A stretch of DNA of 64,000 nt from Coprinus comatus (Eukaryota; Basidiomycota; Agaricomycetes; Agaricales; Agaricaceae). The stretch is from the NCBI GenBank assembly GCA_034638255.1, contig JAWPGT010000060.1, forward strand, positions 1-64,000, written 5' to 3'. The notes under the pieces were generated by a model. The model had not been told where the DNA came from, made no database searches, and saw nothing but the letters and a program-made list of their open reading frames with translations. This document shows, in pieces, positions 57,347 through 64,000 of this stretch (the first letter of the stretch is position 1; the number at the start of each line of letters is the position of its first letter). The position numbers and the translations under genes are program-made.

Positions 57347-59005
57347 TCATTTCCCTGCCTCGTCATCGCTCTCCTTAAGCCAATCTACATCATCTTCATT
57401 CTCTTCATCCAACCAATCCACTGGCTCTGAATTATGGCAAATTTCAAAATTATAACCTTCCAACCTGCGGAGATCTCCCAGGACTTCTTTCACTTCCTCA
57501 CTCCATTTGATAGCGGGGTTGAAATCAAGATGCAACGGTATTGAAGGAAAAAACTCTTTCCTGACTGGTAATAGGTTTAAGAAACCTTCAAACATGGGCC
57601 CATTGAGTATACCAAAAGAGAGATGGTGAAACTCGGACCCTTGTAGTCGCAAGAACTTCAAGCTGGGAAGAAACGGACTTCTGTTCTTGCGTTTATGTTC
57701 TGGACCAATGACATCAAGAATCCTCTCCACAAATTGATTGTCGCACATCTGGAGAACTAGTGTATGGAGATGATCCATGTTGCAAATCATATCCTCCACC
57801 ATATCTTCTCCCATGTTAGCATAATGACTCAGCTCAAGGACCTTGAGAGCCGATATCCTCCCAAAGAAATCTTTGAAGTGGTGAGGGAATAATCCTTGAT
57901 CACATGATCCACTCCATGTGAGATTTTGGAGAGCTGGGATATGAAGGCGTTGAAGCATCAGATTATTCCATTCATCGGATGTGCTTGACCACTCGAATGT
58001 TTGCAAATATTCAAGTATTACTGCATTTGGGAATTGGAGTGGGCGGTGTCTCGATGATTCTTCGGCATAACGGCTGCGGAATTCTACAAGATTAGGGCAG
58101 CGAAGGAGGACCTCAACAGATATATCGGTGGGAACATATGAAAGCTCGATTATTACTATATTGATCCAGCATAATTCGACGGATGGTCCCACTCTAGTTA
58201 ATTTAAGTTCTCTGACACTTGGAACGTTTGAGAGGGATATATCTCCCCTTGGGATGCTGTTACGGAAAGGGAAGGTATTTGACCTTAACCAGCCAACGCC
58301 TAAACGGCGCAGCCGAATGAACGTATGGGGTACATTGATCAACCACTCTGATGGTGGGCAATCGATCCAGAGGACTGATATTTTTTCCGGAAACTCCTCC
58401 ATGACCAGTTGTCTAATGCGTTCCAAGGAAGGGCCAGTTCCTCCCCAATTTGATTGATTTATATTGGCCGCGGCATTAAAAATACTATCGATCCATCTGA
58501 AATCCAACTCCAAAGAAAAAGGCAGAGTGCCAGAGTTCTTCAAATATAACCGTAATAGGGCCTCTTTCTCCTGAATATTGTGTGGAAGGACAGTGAGGAT
58601 GGTAGAATCCCAGAGTTTAGGTGTTGAATGTGCGATTTGACGCCAATATGACGAGACAGATCCAAGAGATATGGGACTATCTAAACTACGGGCACATCGA
58701 CGATCTCTCAGAGAAATGATTGCTTCTCCGAGCGGTTGGCAAAGCGTGCGATTGGTGAAGTCGACATTGGGACAAGTGTGTTGAAATATGAGAGCGATTG
58801 CCTCGGGTGGGAGAATACCCAAGGGCGATTGCAGCATATTCAATTGGCGAAGGAGGCGACTACGTTGTTCATTGAGTCTCTTGATTTGAGCATCCAGTTT
58901 GTTGATCTCCATATTCAAAGCTATGGGGTCTTTCCCCGTATATTCCACAAAGTCTCTAGACGATGATTGCGAAACACCGCAGTATGCGCAACTTGGAGTA
59001 GTCAT
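57347..59005 (-). CDS. F-box-like protein of the mushroom coiled-coil/F-box family
   Basis: Single-exon gene of 552 residues. The N-terminus MTTPSCAYCGVSQSSSRDFV has a CxxC pair. A coiled coil follows, MEINKLDAQIKRLNEQRSRL, then the F-box-like segment LGILPPEAIALIFQHTCP and the W of SVSSYWRQIAHSTPKLW. The rest is leucine-rich-repeat-like with recurrent F-P-N-L and L-x-x-L-x-L patterns (PNLVEFRSRY; ALQNLTWSG; LHTLVLQMCDNQFVERIL; LKFLRLQG). It ends in an acidic tail (ENEDDVDWLKESDDEAGK). This layout is greatly expanded in Agaricomycetes and probably recruits substrates to an SCF ubiquitin ligase. It is intact, and its lack of introns is normal for the family. Confidence 0.88.
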   Translation of the reverse strand: MTTPSCAYCGVSQSSSRDFVEYTGKDPIALNMEINKLDAQIKRLNEQRSRLLRQLNMLQSPLGILPPEAIALIFQHTCPNVDFTNRTLCQPLGEAIISLRDRRCARSLDSPISLGSVSSYWRQIAHSTPKLWDSTILTVLPHNIQEKEALLRLYLKNSGTLPFSLELDFRWIDSIFNAAANINQSNWGGTGPSLERIRQLVMEEFPEKISVLWIDCPPSEWLINVPHTFIRLRRLGVGWLRSNTFPFRNSIPRGDISLSNVPSVRELKLTRVGPSVELCWINIVIIELSYVPTDISVEVLLRCPNLVEFRSRYAEESSRHRPLQFPNAVILEYLQTFEWSSTSDEWNNLMLQRLHIPALQNLTWSGSCDQGLFPHHFKDFFGRISALKVLELSHYANMGEDMVEDMICNMDHLHTLVLQMCDNQFVERILDVIGPEHKRKNRSPFLPSLKFLRLQGSEFHHLSFGILNGPMFEGFLNLLPVRKEFFPSIPLHLDFNPAIKWSEEVKEVLGDLRRLEGYNFEICHNSEPVDWLDEENEDDVDWLKESDDEAGK

Positions 59006-60747
59006 AAGTTGTGATGTTGGTTTGGTGAGAGTGCTTCGGTGATGGGATCAACATGGAACTTAGAAAGCTAATAACAGTTTGGAAGCAATTCTACTGTGGG
59101 TGCACGACTTGGAGATTTACTGTTCACTCTAAAACTGTCACACACGTGAAATCAATTACACTTATATCACCTACATAATACGATGGGCAGAATACGCAAG
59201 AGTTTAGAAGCCTAGCTGGAATACTGGAATCATTGATTAATGAATTTAAGCCGCTGGAAGAATCTTCCTTATTGAGTACGATCAGTGAGAGAGTGTGTGT
59301 GCATATGTGTGTGTCGACAGGAATACACTCCAATACGATAGTAAGTAGTTAGATGGGCTCTGAATATAGACAGACAGGTTGTTGTGCGAAGTAGGTTACT
59401 TTATGTGATTTTAAACTGCGTCAAACATACCCAACCTACGGAATTGCTGAAATAAGGAGACAAAGGAGTCATGAGACCCCAGTCCTCCAGTCATGACCGT
59501 GCCAAGACTTTGCATTAATTTTGGACACTGTAAAAATACTGATGCGTTGATGACAGCTTTGTTCTGAACGACTATCATCCGCAAATTCATGACTTGCTAT
59601 GGCGTAGAGACTCTCAACAGGACATTGAACTCCTTAGAACAAGTATAATCGCATTCCTTGCGGCCTTATTGATCAACGACGGTGTTCTGAACTCTTGAAA
59701 GTGAGTAGGGCTACTGCTGTCTACATAACGTCTCTCCGGTTGCCTCTCCGCGTCTGTGTCTTGTACAAGCTTCTCTGGTATTGTATGCTCGATGGCTACT
59801 ATTCTATTATTGGCTCTTGCTACTTATGACGTCCTCACGTGCATCCGATGAGACCAAAGAAAATCATATATAAACACCGTGCTGGGGGCGATTGTCTCAT
59901 CACAGGTCACCTTCGTTCTTCAACCATCTCAGCCCTCGCTGTGCGATATCTCTGAAAAAAACAAAACAAAACTCTTCAGAATGAACTCTCTCCTCCCCAA
60001 CTCTCTCCTCAACCCCCCTCTCTCCTCAATCCCTTCTCACCCTTCTCACCCTTCTCACCCCTCCTCCTCAATCCCCTTTTCCTTAATTCGTTTTTGTCGC
60101 ACATTCCCTTATCCTTTTTTCCCGTCTTCTCTCTAGTTCTCGTTCGCTTATTTACATCTTCTACACCAGTCTATGCTATGGCACGGTATCCTTTGCGATT
60201 TTCTGTCTATCACGTCTCATTCTTATTCTCTCACTTTTCTGTTTCATATCTGGCATATCTTTTTCGTCCTCATTTGGGTTTCTCGTTTCCTCGGAAAATC
60301 ATATATATTCTTCTACGAGGAGCTTTTCCGACCATCTGTTTCTCGCGCATGATGAAATTCTCCTAGTATACTATAACTATACTTGGGCCTGCCTTCTATA
60401 GAAGATACCCCCGCAATCAACACGCATATACCCACCACCATACCCACCACGGGCCCTATTGATACCCCAATCGGTTTAGGTACTGATATCTGTTCTTTGT
60501 ATTTAGTTGCGGATCACTGGGTTATCAGATTCTACAATTACTGAACACTGTATTGTTTCTCACTCTTCATTCCTGGAATCTGGGTCTTGCTCTGGTGTCT
60601 TTATCGAAACATCCGCCGGTGCAGAAAGGAGCCTTTTCTGTGACCACCTCATGTGGTCAATAATCTTGTTATTGACCTCGAGGATCCTCTATTTTGGTTT
60701 GAGTTGAATTCATTTACCCGAAGGCTTGTTTTTGACCCTGACTTGAC
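59006..60747. other. Intergenic with promoter-like and pyrimidine-rich sequence
   Basis: A TATATAAA at 59868-59875 is followed about 105 bp later by an ATG (59981). The frame there encodes only low-complexity Ser/Pro/His sequence from CT-rich DNA, including three exact copies of CTTCTCACC at 60033-60059. It may be the promoter and leader of the broken kinase gene that begins at about 60748. No other gene was recognised. Confidence 0.45.
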
Positions 60748-60995
60748 TTTGGGAGTGTGTATAAAGCAAGTGCCACCTTGAACGAAGAACATGAAATGGT
60801 GGACCTTGCCATCGAATTTATAGAAGAGGACTCTGAATTAGTGCAGACCGAATTAGAAGCAATGTGTCGTCTCAAAGGTTGTCGCTGGGCTGCCCAGCTC
60901 ATCTACCACCAGATTAGTTGTCTGACGATTGGTGGTAAGTAGAGGGTAATGATTGTCATGGTATGTTTTATTTTACAGATTTCAAGTTCACATAG
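60748..60995 (+). pseudogene. Protein kinase N-lobe remnant
   Basis: An open segment begins FGSVYKASATLNEEH, matching the end of a kinase glycine loop (G-x-V-Y-K-A). It goes on MVDLAIEFIEEDSELVQTEL and EAMCRLKGCRWAAQLIYHQI, which fits the VAIK strand, helix C and the next strand, although the usual AIK lysine is Glu (AIE). A stop lies just upstream of the segment. After a good donor (GTAAGT at about 60937) and an acceptor at 60978 the frame soon stops. No C-lobe follows on this strand, so it is a truncated fragment. Confidence 0.55.
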
Positions 60996-61842
60996 TTATA
61001 GTTTACTTACTGTCCCTTCAACCCTTTTGCTCTGGGGGTAGCCTGCAATCAAGGTTGGAGAAGGGCAAGCTATCACCAGACGACGCCAACAACCCATAAA
61101 CAACTCGGCTAATCAATGTATCATGATGCATGCATCCTACCACACCCTTTATTATACCAGCAACGTGAGCCCACGATATAACGTTTTCACTTCGTCTCAT
61201 TATCATTCTTGAACAACTTCTGGTTCGGACCATTTCAAATTATTGTCGAGATGTTTTAGATAGCGCAATGTAGCTGGTGCTATAAATACAGACCCAGAGC
61301 TAAGTTATTACCAAAGTATTGAGTTTCAATGAATACAAATGAAAATTGGTGTACAATATGTTGCGTGCTATGGTATAATATTATCGTGTATTCAATTAAC
61401 GCGAGAAAAAATGTAAATAGTTAAAGGAATGCGACGTAACAAAAGAGAGTAAAAAATGAATGGATCTGGGTGATGATAATACGCCAAGAACTCTTTTTCT
61501 AACATCCAACCAATTGCTGTTATGAACTACACAACTAGTGATATAATAGAGGAGCATAAATGTGTCAACGTACACATTCCGGGAGACAGTGTGATCCATG
61601 ACATCCACAAGATTAGGACGAAGATGTGCCTTGTCCTGCAAGCCACGGAAAAGGAACGCGATCTCCTCTCCTCCTCCAGCCTAGTAACTTTGCCCTGTCT
61701 AGGGTCAGTCAAGGACTGTTCAACATGGTCAGTTTCACTGTTATCAGCTAAAAAAAAATCAAAATGTCTTACATAGCCGGCGCGAAGCGTGAAAAATACT
61801 GCAGCAACAGAGTATATAAGTCGACCATGAATGAATACTCCT
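60996..61842. other. Sequence between two kinase fragments
   Basis: No gene was recognised. Both kinase fragments are broken on the sides facing this interval, so a rearrangement breakpoint may lie here. Confidence 0.4.
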
Positions 61843-62110
61843 AACCCCTTTGAACTTCTGGAGCACAGTACCCCCTCCGTCCTACCTTCGATTTGTGTTA
61901 CAAATGGGTTCCAGACTGAGGCAATGTGAGGCTGAATTGGATAGATAGAGGGCAAAGTGTCCATAGCAAAAAGACATGTCCTAGACCAAAATCTGCAAGG
62001 ATTACCTTGGTTTCCATCAAATAGGATGTTGTCGGGTTTAATGTCACAGTGGAATATACCGTGCATGTGGGTGTTATGAACGCGGCAGCAATCTACAATC
62101 TACGAACGGC
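61843..62110 (-). pseudogene. Protein kinase catalytic-loop remnant
   Basis: On the minus strand the text CCRVHNTHMHGIFHCDIKPD and NILFDG gives the catalytic loop H-x-D-x-K-x-x-N with Cys for Arg. The next residues are out of frame, and the +1 frame reads VILADFGLG with the DFG motif, which then runs into a stop. A further shifted frame gives GYCAPEVQRG, the APE motif. Catalytic loop, DFG and APE are thus present in order but in different frames, with stops between. It is a decayed kinase. The N-lobe is absent on this strand. Confidence 0.7.
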
Positions 62111-63510
62111 CATCTATCAATATGTAAATGATACGTTCAATCCTCCCCGTCCACGTACCAGCTCGGCCGTATGGGGCTTTACCAATCAGCGGCAGTACAA
62201 ACGAGAATAAGACTAGTCCTAGGATTGATTAAAAATCAAGTGAACTTTGAAAAGACTTCTAACGTTATATTTATTCATGTTCTTGGATTGTTGAATATGC
62301 TAAATTACAGTCACCTGAAGCAGCGGGGATTTTGAAGCCGGCTACGATAGTAACACGTAAGATGGTGAAATTTGGGGGAGTAGATTGTTATGATGTAAGT
62401 GGTTTGTGATGTTTGAACTTTGAATTGAAAGGGTTCGATTTTCTGGGTTGACGAGTCTCGGCCTGAAGGTCTTTAGTAATGGACAACTTCCCTCGACGGA
62501 ATAGTATTATTGGTCAATCACAACTGAGGAAAAGAAGATGAGGATATATGCTAGAACCTTACTTAGTGCTTACGAGAAGGGAATACTTGGAGCGAAGAAG
62601 AGGTTCTTGACATCCTTCTAGAGGCAAAAAATGTCAATTATAGCTACAAGTGACGCGAACTCCTCCGAATCCAATTGCCAGGAATTGAAACTTGTAGTTG
62701 GGAAAAGTGTTTGCGTTCGTGGAGAAAGAATTGTAATTGATACTAGGTTAATCAGTAACTTCAGCTCTGGCGTTGCCAACAGCCGTGATGCCTATACTAG
62801 AGAATCTTGTCTTGTGGCTAAGATGATACTACTACAATAGTAATATTAGCTTTGATCTCCCCAGTTCCACGACGAAACTCGGCATTCTCACCTTAATTTC
62901 GATTCAAAATCCAACACCAGCTCGAAGCCTAGGTTCCCCACCCAGCTTTTATTACAAAATAGAGGGAGCCTTGTGGTTGAGTACGAGGATGAAAGGAAAT
63001 AATGGGGGGATTCCATTGTCAAAGTGACCAAACATTCAAAGCGAGGTTTTTCGGTTCTCCTTATTTGAGGTGAGACAACTGAATATTTACGGAATGTCCT
63101 CGTTGTGTTACCCTAGAGCGGTTGTGTTCCCTTATTCCGGCAGTTAGGCTCAAAAGCTCGAAAATGGTGACATTTGTAGCTTGAGGTTACGCTGTTGTTC
63201 TTTTTTGCAAAAATCAAAAGGACTGAAGTTTTAACTTAATAATAAGGACAGGGATAATGCAAAAGAGCGAGGGATTTGTTCTGTCCGAATGGAGTGTCGG
63301 GAATGAAAGCAAGGTTTTTCTTCACATTCTGTTATTTTTGCTTAATGGAACAAGTATGACGCGAGGTACCTTGCCGAGATTGATCCAAAAACGACGTGTC
63401 ACCCTAGCCAACAAACGTGTTGCATGAAAAAGGAGCGTAAAGTACAGCAAAAATGAAATGACCGGTATGGTGGTATATGAAAAGGCTAGACATGAATTTC
63501 GTAGGACCAG
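62111..63510. other. Intergenic, no gene recognised
   Basis: 1.4 kb with no domain-bearing frame, RNA gene or clear repeat. A frame at 62631-62840 has no recognisable content. Confidence 0.45.
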
Positions 63511-64000
63511 CTACGCGTTCTCGATATCTGCAAGGAAGGTTAAAAGTTCCTATACCATGTACGTTAGAATATGTATCATCATTCTAACTGGAAATAAACC
63601 TACGTTATTGGTGGGTTCGAAGCTCAGCCCAAGCTTGATGGCGTCTGCAGCCTCGTTGAGTCTCTTCATCCCACGAAGAGCCTTTGCTTTTCGGTAGTGG
63701 CCTTTGGCCCAATTTCTCCGAATGGAAATGACTGTTTCGGCGTCTGCTAGGGCAGAAACGTAGTCTTCAGCCTCATAATACGCAGCAGATCGATTGGAAA
63801 CGGTGGTAGATAGTTCATCTCGCATGAATTGGTTGGCTTCCCAGGGTGGTCGTTGAATTGCCAATGTGGCGGCGGTTGTATACTTCAAGACAGCATCCTT
63901 TGCTTGACCATGTTTGAACAGATTCTACAAGCACCAATTTAACTCTTTAGTGTCACATGTTAGGGGAAGTGAAACGAACATTTCCTTCGTCCTTGGTAGC
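63511..64000 (-). CDS. TPR protein, Sec72-like, cut by the right edge
   Basis: The visible part reads ATKDEGN, then after an intron LFKHGQAKDAVLKYTTAATL and AIQRPPWEANQFMRDELSTT. TPR helices follow: VSNRSAAYYEAEDYVSALAD, AETVISIRRNWAKGHYRKAK, ALRGMKRLNEAADAIKLGLS and FEPTNN. After a last intron the end is ELLTFLADIENA with TAG at 63513-63511. The RPPWE and SNR-x-A text within three TPRs resembles Sec72, the fungal subunit of the post-translational ER translocon that docks Hsp70. Other TPR co-chaperones have similar repeats, so the name is tentative. The N-terminus lies beyond the window. Confidence 0.75.

Noticed and set aside
59981..60136. Possible gene after TATATAAA, starting MNSLLPNSLLNPPLSS
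   Set aside because: The product is only translated CT-rich tandem repeat and has no continuation. It is kept as a possible leader of the dead kinase.

Overview
The window is nuclear DNA of a filamentous basidiomycete, most likely an Agaricomycete. The evidence is densely intron-split genes with short (about 45-90 nt) GT-AG introns, a class I hydrophobin, a single-exon coiled-coil/F-box-like protein of the type expanded in mushrooms, a secreted sedolisin, an H3/H4 divergent gene pair, and conserved eukaryotic genes (ARG1, BRN1, RRP4, Y14, HP1). There is no sign of bacterial or viral sequence. Gene models were assembled by hand from splice signals and reading-frame continuity, so internal exon borders are less certain than gene identities.

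Layout. 0-10 kb: edge of an unknown gene, argininosuccinate synthase (-), a METTL21/EFM-type lysine methyltransferase (+), then a coiled-coil nuclear protein (-) and condensin subunit BRN1 (+) sharing a 98-bp promoter with two MluI cell-cycle boxes. 10-30 kb: two paralogous Doa10/MARCH6-type RING-CH ubiquitin ligases, one at 10.4-14.6 kb (+) and one at 24.9-30.0 kb (-), converging on an interval that holds a hydrophobin, a 98-residue orphan gene, an Rkm5-like methyltransferase, a very divergent histone H3 variant, a pepsin-like protease, the canonical H3/H4 pair and an inverted pair of tRNA-Ala(AGC) genes. 30-41 kb: secreted tripeptidyl-peptidase (sedolisin), exosome RRP4, a small TA-flanked MITE, a MYND-finger protein, Y14/RBM8A and HP1. 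44-59 kb: two large uncharacterised proteins, a small membrane-anchored protein, a CUE-SMR protein, a KAT14-like acetyltransferase and an F-box-like protein. 60-62 kb: remnants of a protein kinase on opposite strands. 63.5 kb to the edge: the end of a Sec72-like TPR protein.

How the genes relate. Several act on chromatin or RNA (condensin, H3, H4, H3 variant, HP1, KAT14, Y14, RRP4, SMR endonuclease-like protein) and two are paralogous ER/nuclear-envelope ubiquitin ligases. Apart from the H3/H4 pair and the BRN1/coiled-coil pair, nothing shows that neighbours are co-regulated.

Most notable. First is the H3-like gene at 19.2-20.0 kb: it keeps the TARK(T)TG tail motif and a complete histone fold, but has a long N-tail, an extended loop 1 and a very divergent core. 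It is either a fast-evolving CENP-A or an undescribed H3 variant. Second are the inverted Doa10 paralogs around the histone genes. Third are several single-base frame breaks lying in homopolymers (SMR gene twice, Rkm5-like gene, possibly the coiled-coil gene), which look more like assembly errors than pseudogenes.
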